DNA of 64,000 nt from NCBI RefSeq assembly GCF_014636275.1, contig NZ_BMEB01000006.1:78798-142797 (forward strand), written 5' to 3'. The translations under genes and the position numbers were made by a program. The notes under the pieces were generated by a model. The model had not been told where the DNA came from, did no database searches, and worked only from the letters and a program-made list of their open reading frames with translations. Source of the DNA: Cellulomonas carbonis (lineage in GTDB: Bacteria > Actinomycetota > Actinomycetes > Actinomycetales > Cellulomonadaceae). Positions 17,633 through 26,393 of this stretch are shown piece by piece (positions within the stretch are counted from its first letter, which is position 1; every line of letters begins with the position of its first letter).

Positions 17633-18040
17633 ATGACCGAGCCGACCCGGCCGCCCGTCGGCCGCTACGGGCCGCCGCCGGACGCACGGCGTCGTCGGCT
17701 CGCCGTCGGCGGGCTGTGGGCCCTCGGGGCCGTAGGCACCGCCGGGGCCCTGTGGCTCGGCGTCGGCGCCGCGCTGACCCCCGTGACGTGGAGCGACGTG
17801 GGGTTCGACCTGCGCGGGGCCGACGAGGTCGCCGTGACGTTCGAGGTGGCCCGGCGCGACGCCGCGGACGCCGTCGTGTGCCGCGTCGAGGCGCTCAACG
17901 AGCGGTACGCCCAGGTCGGCGTGCTCGACGTCGACGTGCCTGCGGGTGGCCCGGCCGTCCAGCGCCTCCAGGTGACGGTGCGGACGTCCGAGCAGGCCGT
18001 GACCGGGATCGTCGACACGTGCGAGGTCGTGCCCGGCTGA
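17633..18040 (+). CDS. DUF4307 single-span membrane protein
   Basis: A 135-residue protein with a short proline-rich cytoplasmic N-terminus (RPPVGRYGPPPDARRRRL), one transmembrane helix around residues 28-50, and an extracytoplasmic beta-rich domain (VGFDLRGADEVAVTFEV ... VVCRVEALNERYAQVGVLDV). Two cysteines are in the outer domain and could pair. This is the DUF4307 family, found in the same place between greA and mca in mycobacteria (Rv1081c). The ATG at 17633 has an AGGAGG four bases away. Function is unknown. Confidence 0.85.
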   Translation: MTEPTRPPVGRYGPPPDARRRRLAVGGLWALGAVGTAGALWLGVGAALTPVTWSDVGFDLRGADEVAVTFEVARRDAADAVVCRVEALNERYAQVGVLDVDVPAGGPAVQRLQVTVRTSEQAVTGIVDTCEVVPG

Positions 18041-18368
18041 GCCGGCCGAGCCGTGCCCGACGGCCGGCACCACGGCCTCCCACCTCCCGCCCCGGTCGTC
18101 CGCGGCGGGGGCTGGTCTATACTGGCCGTTTACACACCCGCCGGGTGCGGTCACGCGCGCCGAGGAACGGCCCTCGTCGCGAGGGACCTCGTCGCCGGCA
18201 CCGGTTCCCGGCGCGACGAGTCCGGCGCGACGAGTCCGGTGCGACCGGCCCGGGACGACCAGGGTCGCCACCGGGCGGGACCGCCCGCCGGACAGGTGTG
18301 GACCCACCCGTGGAACACCAGCCCCGGGGCGAGCACGCCCCGGGACGATCAGCTCGAAGGGAGCGACC
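18041..18368 (+). other. 328-base leader region of greA
   Basis: No gene is visible. It holds a good -10 box (18118-18123), so the transcript would carry about 240 bases of leader. Inside are a tandem 14-base repeat GGCGCGACGAGTCC at 18210-18223 and 18224-18237 and, about 25 bases before the GreA start, a hairpin with arms CCCGGGGCG and CGCCCCGGG. Confidence 0.6.
18118..18123 (+). promoter_or_regulatory. greA: Candidate -10 box of greA (TATACT)
   Basis: TATACT matches the sigma-A -10 consensus at five of six positions and is a rare AT-rich patch here. No convincing -35 lies 16-18 bases upstream (GTCGTC), which is common in actinobacterial promoters. Confidence 0.5.
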
Positions 18369-18857
18369 GTGACCGAGTCCACCGCTGTCACCTGGCTGAC
18401 GCAGGAGGCGCACGACCGTCTGAGCGCGGAGCTCCAGCAGCTCACGACCGTCGGCCGCCGCGAGATCGCCGCCAAGATCGAGGCGGCGCGCTCCGAGGGC
18501 GACCTCAAGGAGAACGGCGGCTACCACGCCGCACGCGAGGAGCAGGCCAAGCAGGAGGCGCGTATCGCGCAGCTCACCGAGCTGCTCCGGCACGCCGTGG
18601 TCGGCGAGGCCCCGCCGGACGACGGCGTCGTCGAGCCGGGCATGGTCGTGACCGCGACCGTCGCCGGCGAGCGCATGACGTTCCTCGTGGGCTCCCGCGA
18701 GGTCGCCGGCGGCACCGACATCGACGTCTACTCCGACCGCTCGCCGCTCGGTGCGGCGATCATCGGCCGCTCCGCGGGTGACGAGACGTCGTACGAGGCG
18801 CCCAACGGCCGGCAGATCCCCGTGGTCATCCACGAGGCGAAGCCCTTCCAGCCCTGA
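18369..18857 (+). CDS. greA: Transcription elongation factor GreA
   Basis: A 162-residue factor that rescues backtracked RNA polymerase by stimulating transcript cleavage in the secondary channel. The N-terminal coiled coil includes the signature REIAAKIEAARSEGDLKENGGYHAA, whose acidic tip (D and E of SEGDLKEN) reaches the active site; the C-terminal FKBP-like domain ends at QIPVVIHEAKPFQP. The GTG start is preceded by AAGGGAG. A 17-bp hairpin follows at once. It is at the equivalent place to M. tuberculosis Rv1080c, between DUF4307 and metB. Confidence 0.96.
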   Translation: MTESTAVTWLTQEAHDRLSAELQQLTTVGRREIAAKIEAARSEGDLKENGGYHAAREEQAKQEARIAQLTELLRHAVVGEAPPDDGVVEPGMVVTATVAGERMTFLVGSREVAGGTDIDVYSDRSPLGAAIIGRSAGDETSYEAPNGRQIPVVIHEAKPFQP

Positions 18858-18873
18858 CCGCGCCCGCGCGGTG

Positions 18874-18912
18874 ACGAGGCCCCGGACGCCCTGACGGCGT
18901 CCGGGGCCTCGT
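18874..18912. terminator. Bidirectional terminator between greA and ilvA
   Basis: A perfect 17-bp stem (ACGAGGCCCCGGACGCC with its complement) and a 5-base loop sit between the convergent greA and ilvA stops. There is no T-tract. Confidence 0.8.
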
Positions 18913-18915
18913 GCG

Positions 18916-20115
18916 TCAGCCCTCGGTGACCCGGTAGCCCGCGGCGCGCAGGTGGTCGACGACCTCTGCGCAGTGGCGCGGGCCGCGCGTCTCGACCTGG
19001 ACGCCGATCTCGACCTCGTCGATCGCGAGGTCGACGCCCGTCCGCACGTGACCCACGTGCATGACGTTGCCGCCGACCGCGGCCACCTCGCCGAGCATCG
19101 CCGCGAGCCGGCCCGGGTGGTCCGTCAGCCGGACCCGCATCTGCAGGTAGCGCCCCGCCGACGCGAGCCCGTGCCGCAGCACGCGGAGCAGGACCACGGG
19201 GTCGACGTTGCCCCCCGAGAGCACGACGACGGCCGGGGTGCGGACGGCGTGCCCGGCCAGGAGCGCAGCAACGCCCGCCGCACCCGCGGGCTCGACGACC
19301 ATCTTGGCCCGCTCCGCCAGGAGCAGGAGCGCACGCGACAGGTCCTCCTCGGACACCGTGACGACCCGTGCGCCGCGCTCGCGCAGGACCTCGAACGGCA
19401 CGTCGCCGGGCCGTGCGACCGCGATGCCGTCAGCCATCGTGGAGCGCCCCGGCACCGTGACCGGCCGGCCGGCGGCGAGCGAGGCCGGGTACGCCGCCGC
19501 ACCTGCGGCCTGGACGCCGACCACGTCGACGTCGCGGTCGCCGAGGCTCGCGGCGATACCGGCCGCGAGCCCCCCGCCACCCACGGGGACGAGCACCGTC
19601 CGCACGTCGGGGACCGCCTCGAGGACCTCGAGGCCCACGGTGCCCTGACCCGCGACGACGTCCGGGTGGTCGAAGGGGTGGATGAACACCGCCCCCGTCG
19701 TGGCCGCGTGCTCGGTCGCCGCGGCGAGCGCGTCCTCGACGGTCGAGCCGACGAGCTCGACGCGTGCGCCGTACTCCTGCGTCGCCGCGACCTTGGGCAG
19801 CGCCGCACCCGACGGCATGAAGACCGTCGAGCGCACGCCCAGGCGTGCTGCCGCGAGCGCGACGCCCTGCGCGTGGTTGCCGGCGCTCGCGGCGACGACG
19901 CCGCGGGCGCGCTCGTCGTCCGTCAGGTGCGCCATCCGGACGTACGCACCGCGCACCTTGTACGACCCGGAGCGCTGGAGGTTCTCGCACTTCAGCAGCA
20001 CCGGGCCGCCCGCGAGCGCCGAGACCGCACGGCTCGTCAGGACCGGCGTGGGCTCGACGACGCCGACGAGCTCGTGCGCGGCCGCCTCGACCTCGGTGGG
20101 CCCGACGACGCTCAC
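18916..20115 (-). CDS. ilvA: Threonine ammonia-lyase with C-terminal ACT domain
   Basis: A 399-residue fold-type II PLP enzyme that deaminates threonine to 2-oxobutyrate, the first step towards isoleucine. The PLP lysine is Lys53 in SGSYKVRGA; ASAGNHAQGVA and the glycine loop VPVGGGGLAAGIA hold the cofactor phosphate. A C-terminal ACT domain (LQMRVRLTDHPGRLAAMLGEV onward) is present, but the usual long biosynthetic regulatory region is not. Its GTG overlaps the perM-like stop as GTGA, so it is the last cistron of metB-perM-ilvA. Both metB (reverse or side activity) and ilvA can give 2-oxobutyrate. Confidence 0.93.
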   Translation of the reverse strand: MSVVGPTEVEAAAHELVGVVEPTPVLTSRAVSALAGGPVLLKCENLQRSGSYKVRGAYVRMAHLTDDERARGVVAASAGNHAQGVALAAARLGVRSTVFMPSGAALPKVAATQEYGARVELVGSTVEDALAAATEHAATTGAVFIHPFDHPDVVAGQGTVGLEVLEAVPDVRTVLVPVGGGGLAAGIAASLGDRDVDVVGVQAAGAAAYPASLAAGRPVTVPGRSTMADGIAVARPGDVPFEVLRERGARVVTVSEEDLSRALLLLAERAKMVVEPAGAAGVAALLAGHAVRTPAVVVLSGGNVDPVVLLRVLRHGLASAGRYLQMRVRLTDHPGRLAAMLGEVAAVGGNVMHVGHVRTGVDLAIDEVEIGVQVETRGPRHCAEVVDHLRAAGYRVTEG

Positions 20116-21461
20116 GGCCTGCCCGGCCCGGGGCCGTCGCCGGCGGGACCGACCGCCCGTCCCCCGCGTGCGCCCGCGTCCGCCGGTGCCGGGCCGGTGG
20201 CCTCGGAGTCGCCGACCGCACCCGCGTCGTGGTCGCCCTCGTCGGTACCCGCGAGCTGCGCGAGGCGCCTGTCGAGCGCGGCCGGGTCCCGGCCCAGCGC
20301 GGGGAACTTGTCGGTGCCGTGCAGGTACAGCACGACGGTGTTGACGGTCGCCGCGAGCGGCACCGCGAGGAGGGCGCCGATGATGCCCGCCGCGATCGAC
20401 CCCGCGGTCACGGCGAGCAGGACCGCGACGGGGTGGAGCGACACCGCGTGCCCCAGCAGCAGCGGCTGGAGCACGTTGCCCTCGAGCTGCTGGACACCCA
20501 GCACGATCGCGAGCATGACGAGCGCCGTGCCCGGGCCCTGGTCCACGAGTGCGACGAGGACGGCGATCGAGCCGGTCGCGATCGCGCCGACGAACGGGAT
20601 GAAGGACGCGAGGAAGACCAGCACGGTGAGCGGCACGACGAGCGGCAGCCCGAGGAGGGCCGCGCCCAGCCCGATGCCGACCGCGTCGACGAACGCGACG
20701 AGGATCTGGGCCCGCGCGTACGACGAGAGCGTCACCAGACCGCGTCGGGACGCCTCGTACGCGGGGTGCCGACCGGAGCGGGGCAGGAGCCGGATGAGCC
20801 ACGCGCCGATGGTCGGGCCGTCCTTGAGGAAGAACAGCAGGCAGAACAGCGCGACGATCGCGCCGGCCAGCACGGTGCCGATCGTCGTCGTGAACGCGAG
20901 CGCGCCCGAGACGAGCGTGTCGCTGTTCGCGCTGACCTGCTCCTGCGCCTGGGCGAGGTAGTCCTCGATCTGCGCGGTGTCGAGCCCGAGCGGGCTGTCC
21001 GCGAGGTAGACGAGCAGCGCCGAGAAGCCCTCGGTGGCCTGGTCGTAGAGGTCGCCGAACCCGTCGACGATCTCGCGGCCCGCGAGCGTGAGCAGCCCGC
21101 CGACGACGACCAGGAGCCCCAGCGTGCACACCGCGGCGGCCAACGCGCGCGGGAACCTCAGGTACCGCTCGAGCGCGTCGGCGACCGGGTTGAGCAGGAC
21201 CGTGAGCAGCAGCGCCACGACGACGGGCACCCAGATGACCTTGCTGACGGACATCCCGAGGACGACGATCGCCAGGCCGATCGCGATGACGATGAGCCGC
21301 CAGGACCACGCGGCGGCGACGTGCACCGAGCGCGGCACGGAGTCGGTCGGGCTGCGCTCGTCCGACCTCGTCCCGACCGGGCTGGGGACGAGATCCGTCC
21401 CCGTCGGGCGATCCGTCGGCGTCCCGGTCGGCGTCCCCGTCGGCCCGGCGGGTGGGGTCAT
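20112..21461 (-). CDS. AI-2E (PerM) family membrane transporter
   Basis: A 449-residue protein with about eight membrane spans of the AI-2E/PerM family. Typical features are the long loop after the third span ([19 protein letters not shown]), the [19 protein letters not shown] segment and the re-entrant, glycine-rich C-terminal half ([32 protein letters not shown]). N- and C-termini are low-complexity. The ATG overlaps the metB stop as ATGA and the stop overlaps the ilvA GTG, so it is embedded in an amino-acid operon. Family members export signalling molecules or ions; here an amino-acid-related substrate is an inference from context only. Confidence 0.88.
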   Translation of the reverse strand: MTPPAGPTGTPTGTPTDRPTGTDLVPSPVGTRSDERSPTDSVPRSVHVAAAWSWRLIVIAIGLAIVVLGMSVSKVIWVPVVVALLLTVLLNPVADALERYLRFPRALAAAVCTLGLLVVVGGLLTLAGREIVDGFGDLYDQATEGFSALLVYLADSPLGLDTAQIEDYLAQAQEQVSANSDTLVSGALAFTTTIGTVLAGAIVALFCLLFFLKDGPTIGAWLIRLLPRSGRHPAYEASRRGLVTLSSYARAQILVAFVDAVGIGLGAALLGLPLVVPLTVLVFLASFIPFVGAIATGSIAVLVALVDQGPGTALVMLAIVLGVQQLEGNVLQPLLLGHAVSLHPVAVLLAVTAGSIAAGIIGALLAVPLAATVNTVVLYLHGTDKFPALGRDPAALDRRLAQLAGTDEGDHDAGAVGDSEATGPAPADAGARGGRAVGPAGDGPGPGRP

Positions 21462-22663
21462 GCGAGCGCCTGTCCCAGGTCGGCGACGAGGTCGGCCACG
21501 TCCTCGATGCCGACGGACAGGCGCACGAGGTCGTCCGGTACCTCGAGCGCCGACCCGGCGACCGACGCGTGCGTCATGAGACCGGGGTGCTCGACGAGCG
21601 ACTCCACGCCGCCGAGCGACTCGGCGAGCGTGAAGACGCGGGTGCGTTCGCAGACCGCGAGCGCCGCCTCCTTGCTCTCGACACGGAACGCGACCATGCC
21701 GCCGAACGCACGCATCTGCCGTGCGGCGACCTCGTGGTCGCGGTGCTCGGGCAGGCCCGGGTAGATGACCTCCCGCACGGCGGGGTGCGACGACAGGAAG
21801 CGCACGACCGCCTCGGCGTTCGCGCAGTGCCGGTCCATCCGGACGGCGAGCGTGCGCAGCCCGCGGAGCGTGAGCCACGCGTCGAACGGGCCGGCGACCG
21901 CCCCCGAGGCGTTCTGGTGGAAGGCGACGGCGTCCGCGAGGTCCGACGTGCCGGTCGGCCCGACGAGCCCGACCGGGAGCTGCGCGCCCTCGGCGACCAC
22001 CAGCGCGCCGCCGACGACGTCGCTGTGGCCGCCGATGTACTTGGTGGTCGAGTGCACGACGACGTCGGCGCCGAGCGAGAGCGGCTGCTGCAGGTACGGG
22101 GTCGCGAACGTGTTGTCGACCGCGAGGACGGCACCCGCGGCCCGCGCGAGCGCCGAGATCGCGGCGACGTCGCTCACGCCGAGCAGCGGGTTGGTCGGCG
22201 TCTCGACCCACACGACCTTGGTCCGGCCGGGCTCGATCGCGGCCGCGACGGCGTCGAGGTCGGACAGGTCGACCGGCGTGTGGTCGACGCCCCACGGCCC
22301 GAGGACCCGGGCGATGAGCCGGTAGCTGCCGCCGTACGCGTCGTCGGGGATCACGAGGTGGTCGCCCGGACGCAGGACCGCGCGCAGCAGCGTGTCCTCG
22401 GCCGCGAGGCCGGACGCGAACGCGAAGCCGCGCGTCCCGCCCTCGGCCGCCGCGAGCGCCTGCTCGAGCGCGTGCCGGGTGGGGTTGCCGGACCGGGAGT
22501 ACTCGTACCCGCCGCGCAGGCCGCCCACACCGTCCTGCTTGTAGGTCGAGACCTGGTAGATCGGGGGCACGACGGCGCCGGTCGCCGCGTCGGGGTCCTG
22601 GCCGGCGTGGATCGCTCGCGTCGCGAAGCCGGCGTCTGTCCAGTCGTGGGGCGTCTCGGTCAC
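21458..22663 (-). CDS. metB: Cystathionine gamma-synthase (trans-sulfuration PLP enzyme)
   Basis: A 401-residue fold-type I PLP enzyme forming cystathionine from an activated homoserine and cysteine, towards methionine. PLP-lysine context is [19 protein letters not shown] near residue 210; the N-terminal [15 protein letters not shown] and C-terminal [19 protein letters not shown] motifs are typical. Family members are hard to separate by sequence, and cystathionine gamma-lyase is the main alternative. A cystathionine beta-synthase is at 36.7-38.1 kb, so transsulfuration in either direction is possible. It is in the same relative place as Rv1079 beside greA. Confidence 0.9.
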   Translation of the reverse strand: MTETPHDWTDAGFATRAIHAGQDPDAATGAVVPPIYQVSTYKQDGVGGLRGGYEYSRSGNPTRHALEQALAAAEGGTRGFAFASGLAAEDTLLRAVLRPGDHLVIPDDAYGGSYRLIARVLGPWGVDHTPVDLSDLDAVAAAIEPGRTKVVWVETPTNPLLGVSDVAAISALARAAGAVLAVDNTFATPYLQQPLSLGADVVVHSTTKYIGGHSDVVGGALVVAEGAQLPVGLVGPTGTSDLADAVAFHQNASGAVAGPFDAWLTLRGLRTLAVRMDRHCANAEAVVRFLSSHPAVREVIYPGLPEHRDHEVAARQMRAFGGMVAFRVESKEAALAVCERTRVFTLAESLGGVESLVEHPGLMTHASVAGSALEVPDDLVRLSVGIEDVADLVADLGQALA

Positions 22664-22816
22664 CGCCCCAGGCTAGAGGGCGGCGCCGCCCCGCGCGTCG
22701 GACGTCGCCGCGCGTCGGCACCGGACGGGACGGCCCGGGAACACGGGGTCCGTCGCCGCACGTTGACCCGGTGTCGGCCGCGTCGGCGGCCGGCGACCCC
22801 GCAGGAAGGACGCACC

Positions 22817-23482
22817 GTGTTCGGCTCGCTGTTCAGCCCCTCCGCCCGGACGACGATGGTCGACCCGGCCCGCGCACTGCCCGGACGCGACGTCCCGGCG
22901 TTCGCGGTGCCCTCGACCCACGCGGTCCTCGGCACGCCGCTGCGCGGCCCGTGGCCCGAGGGCACCGCGGTCCTCCACCTCGCCCTCGGCTGCTTCTGGG
23001 GCGCCGAGAAGGAGATGTGGCAGCTCCCGGGGGTCGTGACGACCGCCGCGGGGTACCAGGGCGGGTACACGCCGAACCCGACGTACGAGGAGGTCTGCTC
23101 GGGCCTGACGGGGCACACCGAGACCGTGCTCGTCGCGTACGACCCCGAGGTCCTGCCGCACGCGGAGCTGCTGCGCCGCTTCTGGACGCTCCACGACCCG
23201 ACCCAGGGCTTCCGCCAGGGCAACGACGTCGGCACGCAGTACCGCTCGGCGGTGTTCACGACCACGCCCGAGCAGGCCGAGGCGGCGCTCGCGACGCGCG
23301 ACCTGTACGCGCCGGAGCTGCAGCGCGCCGGGTACGGCGACATCACGACCGAGATCCGCCCCGCCGACGAGGCCGGGCCGTTCTGGTACGCCGAGGACTA
23401 CCACCAGCAGTACCTGCACAAGGTCCCGAACGGCTACTGCCCGGTGCACTCGACCGGCGTCGCCTGCCCGCTGCCCGCCTGA
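22817..23482 (+). CDS. msrA: Peptide methionine sulfoxide reductase MsrA
   Basis: A 221-residue enzyme that repairs methionine-S-sulfoxide. Catalytic Cys59 sits in [14 protein letters not shown], followed by the [13 protein letters not shown] and [11 protein letters not shown] family blocks; further cysteines at [14 protein letters not shown] near the C-terminus are the likely resolving residues. The 50-residue N-terminal extension resembles that of the longer MsrA subgroup (E. coli type). GTG start, with AAGGA six bases upstream. The gene stands alone and is followed by a 12-bp hairpin. Confidence 0.95.
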   Translation: MFGSLFSPSARTTMVDPARALPGRDVPAFAVPSTHAVLGTPLRGPWPEGTAVLHLALGCFWGAEKEMWQLPGVVTTAAGYQGGYTPNPTYEEVCSGLTGHTETVLVAYDPEVLPHAELLRRFWTLHDPTQGFRQGNDVGTQYRSAVFTTTPEQAEAALATRDLYAPELQRAGYGDITTEIRPADEAGPFWYAEDYHQQYLHKVPNGYCPVHSTGVACPLPA

Positions 23483-23522
23483 CGCAGCAGGTCCCGTCGC
23501 AGGACGGGGCCCCGTCGGACCG

Positions 23523-23554
23523 CCCCCTCCGCCCCCACCGCTGGGCGGAGGGGG
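23523..23554 (+). terminator. msrA: Hairpin terminator after msrA
   Basis: A perfect 12-bp stem, CCCCCTCCGCCC with GGGCGGAGGGGG, and an 8-base loop lie 40 bases after the msrA stop. No T-run follows. Confidence 0.7.
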
Positions 23555-23661
23555 TCAACCTCGGGAGGTAGCCGGACGCCGGCGCAGGTTACGCCCGCAG
23601 GCTGTCCCGCCGCGGCACGCGCGTCCGTAGGTTCGACTCGTCGGAACGACGAGGAGGATCC

Positions 23662-24630
23662 ATGATCGAGGCCAGAGGCCTGACCAAGCGGTACGGCGCC
23701 AAGACGGCCGTCGACGGCATGAGCTTCACGGTGCAGCCGGGCAAGGTGACCGGGTTCCTGGGGCCGAACGGCGCCGGGAAGTCGACGACCATGCGGATGG
23801 TGGTCGGCCTCGACCGGCCCACCGCGGGGACGGTCGCCGTCAACGGACGCCCCTACGCGCAGCACCGTGCCCCCCTGCGGGAGGTCGGCGCGCTGCTCGA
23901 CGCGAAGGCGGTCCACACGGGCCGCTCGGCGTACAACCACCTGCGGGTGATGGCGGCGACGCACGGCATCAGCCGCAGCCGCGTCGACGAGGTCATCGAG
24001 ATGACGGGCCTCGGGCCGGTCGCCCGCAAGCGGGTCGGCGGGTTCTCGCTCGGGATGGGCCAGCGCCTCGGCATCGCGTCGGCGCTGCTCGGCGACCCGC
24101 ACACGCTGATCCTCGACGAGCCGGTCAACGGCCTCGACCCCGAGGGCGTGCTGTGGGTCCGCAACCTCGTCCGCTACCTGGCGGGCCAGGGCCGCACCGT
24201 GTTCCTGTCCTCGCACCTCATGAGCGAGATGGCGCTCACGGCGGACCACATCATCGTCGTCGGGCGCGGCCGGGTGCTCGCGGACGCCCCCGTGCAGGAC
24301 GTCGTGGCCCGCGCGTCGGGCACCGCGGTCCGCGTGCGGTCGCCGCAGGCGGCCGCGCTCGAGGAGCTGCTGCGCCGCCAGGGCGCGACCGTGACGTCGG
24401 TCGAGCACGGCCTGCTCGAGGTCACGGGCTCGACCGCTCCCGCGATCGGCGACGCGGCGGCGTCCGCGGCCATCGCCCTGCACGAGCTCACGCCCGTCCA
24501 GAGCTCGCTCGAGGACGCGTACCTCGCGCTCACCGCCGACGAGGTCGAGTACCACTCGGCCGTCGCCGGCCCCACCACCCCGTCCGACGCGCCCGCGCGC
24601 GCGACCGCCCCGACCGGAGCCGTCCGATGA
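23662..24630 (+). CDS. ABC exporter ATPase (drug/lantibiotic-type)
   Basis: A 322-residue ATPase. Walker A GPNGAGKST begins at residue 34, signature FSLGMGQRLGIA near 130, Walker B LILDEPVNGLDPEG near 150. The 'SLGMGQR' signature and a C-terminal extension with VQSSLEDAYLALT are typical of the BcrA/DrrA/CcmA exporter group. GAGGAGG four bases before the ATG. It is coupled by an ATGA overlap to the permease that follows. The substrate is unknown: antibiotic, peptide or lipid export are all possible. Confidence 0.9.
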   Translation: MIEARGLTKRYGAKTAVDGMSFTVQPGKVTGFLGPNGAGKSTTMRMVVGLDRPTAGTVAVNGRPYAQHRAPLREVGALLDAKAVHTGRSAYNHLRVMAATHGISRSRVDEVIEMTGLGPVARKRVGGFSLGMGQRLGIASALLGDPHTLILDEPVNGLDPEGVLWVRNLVRYLAGQGRTVFLSSHLMSEMALTADHIIVVGRGRVLADAPVQDVVARASGTAVRVRSPQAAALEELLRRQGATVTSVEHGLLEVTGSTAPAIGDAAASAAIALHELTPVQSSLEDAYLALTADEVEYHSAVAGPTTPSDAPARATAPTGAVR

Positions 24631-25484
24631 CCGCCCTCGCCACCCCGCCCACCCGACCGGCCGCCCCGGCCGTCGCGACCCGGCCCGTGACCTTCGGCCG
24701 CGTCCTCGCCGCCGAGTGGCTCAAGGTCCGGACCGTGCGGTCGACCGTGTGGACGCTCGCCGTCACCGTCCTCGCGATGGTCGGCATCAGCGGCCTGTTC
24801 GCCTGGGCCAGCACCACGATGAGCGACGAGCAGGCCGCCTCGGCCGGCGGCACCGACCTGCCCGCGCTGCTCTCGGCAGGCGTCAACCTCGGCCAGCTCG
24901 CGGTCGCGGTGCTCGGCGTGCTCGTCGTGACGTCCGAGTACTCGACGGGCATGGTGCGCTCCACCTTCGCCGCGGTCCCGCGTCGCCTGCCCGTGCTCGT
25001 CGCGAAGGCCCTCGTGCTCACCGGCGTCGTCGTCGTGGCGACCGTGGTGGCGATGCTCCTGTCCTACCTCGTGAGCCTGCCGTTCCACGACGAGCTCGGC
25101 GTCACGGTCGACCTCGCCGACGCCGAGCAGCTCAGGCGCCTCGTGGGCCTGCCGCTCTACCTCGCGGGCGTCGCGCTCCTCGGGCTGGCGTTCGGCGCGC
25201 TGCTGCGGCACACCGCGGGCGCGATGACCGCGGTGATCGGTCTGCTGCTGGTCGTCGAGACGGTGTTCTCGATCGTGCCGCTGCGCTTCTTCGAGCTGGT
25301 CGGGCCGTTCCTGCCCTCGACGGCGGGGGCGCGCGTCATGTACGGCGAGGACACCCTCGCGATGATCGACGGCATGCGGGACACGGTCTCGCTCACGCCG
25401 TGGCAGGGCTACGGCGTGATGATCGCGTGGGTCGTGGTCCTCGGCGGCGTGGCCGCGGTGCTCCTGCGCCGCCGCGACGCCTGA
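24627..25484 (+). CDS. ABC-2 type exporter permease
   Basis: A 285-residue membrane protein with about six spans. It begins with a proline/alanine-rich cytoplasmic tail and the motif VLAAEWLKVRTVRSTVWTLAV that is shared by BcrB/ABC-2 permeases. The SEYSTGMVRSTFAAVPRR loop between spans 2 and 3 is the usual coupling segment. Its ATG overlaps the ATPase stop (ATGA), so the two form a complete exporter. No regulator is attached; the two-component system at 26.4 kb is the nearest sensor but is a separate unit. Confidence 0.9.
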   Translation: MTALATPPTRPAAPAVATRPVTFGRVLAAEWLKVRTVRSTVWTLAVTVLAMVGISGLFAWASTTMSDEQAASAGGTDLPALLSAGVNLGQLAVAVLGVLVVTSEYSTGMVRSTFAAVPRRLPVLVAKALVLTGVVVVATVVAMLLSYLVSLPFHDELGVTVDLADAEQLRRLVGLPLYLAGVALLGLAFGALLRHTAGAMTAVIGLLLVVETVFSIVPLRFFELVGPFLPSTAGARVMYGEDTLAMIDGMRDTVSLTPWQGYGVMIAWVVVLGGVAAVLLRRRDA

Positions 25485-25505
25485 CCGGCTCCGCTGGACG
25501 ACCGT

Positions 25506-25542
25506 GCGCGCGCCGACCCGCCCCGTGCGGGTCGGCGCGCGC
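25506..25542. terminator. Bidirectional terminator after the ABC exporter
   Basis: A perfect 15-bp stem (GCGCGCGCCGACCCG with its complement) and a 7-base loop between convergent genes. Confidence 0.75.
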
Positions 25543-25557
25543 CGTCGTCCGCCCGGC

Positions 25558-26010
25558 TCACGCGTCGGCGGACGCCGCCGGCTCCAGCTGCTCGAGGCGG
25601 TCGAGGCTCAGCTCCCACCCCTCGGCGTGGCCCGTGGCGTCGTCCGCGTCAGCGAGCCCCTCGTGGACGAGCACGAGGCGGGTCCCGCCGCCGTCCGCCG
25701 GGTCGAGCCCGACGCGCACGTGCCCCTCGACCGCGTCCGGGTCGCTCGTCCAGCGCCACGTGAACGCCACGACCGCGCCGGGGCCGTCCGTCCCCGGCGG
25801 GACCACCGCCGTGTACGTGCCCTCGGCGACGTAGGGCCCCATGACGACGCGGTACCGCCCGCCCTCGACGACGTCGGCCTCGACGGTCAGGGGCATGTCC
25901 GGGTTGGGGCAGTACCAGCGGGCGAGGACGTCCGGGTCGGTCCAGGCGCGGAACACGCGCTCGACGGGTGCTGCGAGGGTCCGCTCGACGCGGGCCTGCG
26001 TGGTGCTCAT
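25558..26010 (-). CDS. SRPBCC/AHSA1 family protein
   Basis: A 150-residue START-like (AHSA1) domain protein. Family landmarks are RTLAAPVERVFRAWTDPDVLARWYCP at the start, the central GGRYRVVMG strand and the C-terminal helix EGWELSLDRLEQL. The fold is a hydrophobic cavity able to hold a small ligand. Its ATG overlaps the ArsR stop (ATGA). ArsR-SRPBCC pairs are common in actinobacteria, for example Rv2034-Rv2035. The ligand and reaction are unknown. Confidence 0.88.
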   Translation of the reverse strand: MSTTQARVERTLAAPVERVFRAWTDPDVLARWYCPNPDMPLTVEADVVEGGRYRVVMGPYVAEGTYTAVVPPGTDGPGAVVAFTWRWTSDPDAVEGHVRVGLDPADGGGTRLVLVHEGLADADDATGHAEGWELSLDRLEQLEPAASADA

Positions 26011-26333
26011 GCGTCCTCCTGCTCGAGGTACCGGTCGAGCCGGTCGATCGTCCGGCTCCAGTGCCGCGTCGTGCTCTCCACCCACGTCGCGAGCTCGTCG
26101 AGCGACGACGGCTCGAGCGTCACGACGACGGTCCGGCCGACCCTGTCGCGACGGACCACCCCCGCGGCCTCGAGCACGCGCAGGTGCTTGCTGAACGCGG
26201 GGGCGGACATGCCCTCGCCCGTGAGCACCTGCCGCGCGAGCTCGCCCACCGTGAGGCCCCCGGGCCGCAGCGCCTCGACGACGGCGCGGCGCGTGGGGTC
26301 CGCGAGCGCGGAGAGGACGTCCTGCAGCGGCAC
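26007..26333 (-). CDS. ArsR-family transcriptional regulator
   Basis: A 108-residue winged helix-turn-helix protein: VLSALADPTRRAVVEALRPGGLTVGELA, recognition helix SAPAFSKHLRVLEAAGVVRRDR, then the wing and a C-terminal dimer helix. There are no metal-binding cysteines of the SmtB or ArsR kind, so it belongs to the metal-independent group. I take the GTG at 26333, just downstream of a perfect inverted repeat; there is no Shine-Dalgarno, so the message may be leaderless. It should repress itself and the SRPBCC gene, and perhaps the divergent kinase. Confidence 0.88.
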   Translation of the reverse strand: MPLQDVLSALADPTRRAVVEALRPGGLTVGELARQVLTGEGMSAPAFSKHLRVLEAAGVVRRDRVGRTVVVTLEPSSLDELATWVESTTRHWSRTIDRLDRYLEQEDA

Positions 26334-26334
26334 C

Positions 26335-26364
26335 CCAACACTTAACCACACGGTTAAGTGTTGG
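26335..26364. promoter_or_regulatory. Operator for the ArsR regulator
   Basis: A perfect 13-bp inverted repeat, CCAACACTTAACC and GGTTAAGTGTTGG, separated by ACAC. It abuts the regulator start and lies 30 bases before the histidine kinase start. The TTAACC/GGTTAA core is the kind of site reported for autoregulated ArsR proteins of this subgroup. Confidence 0.8.
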
Positions 26365-26393
26365 CACCGGCCCCGTCCTGCGAGAGTGACGCC

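Noticed and set aside
18210..18245. GGCGCGACGAGTCC repeats as a phage attachment site or iteron
   Set aside because: Only two exact copies in a gene leader, with no integrase, replication gene or tRNA nearby.
23662..25484. ABC pair as part of a lantibiotic cluster
   Set aside because: There is no precursor peptide, modification enzyme or dedicated immunity gene between 22.6 and 26.0 kb.
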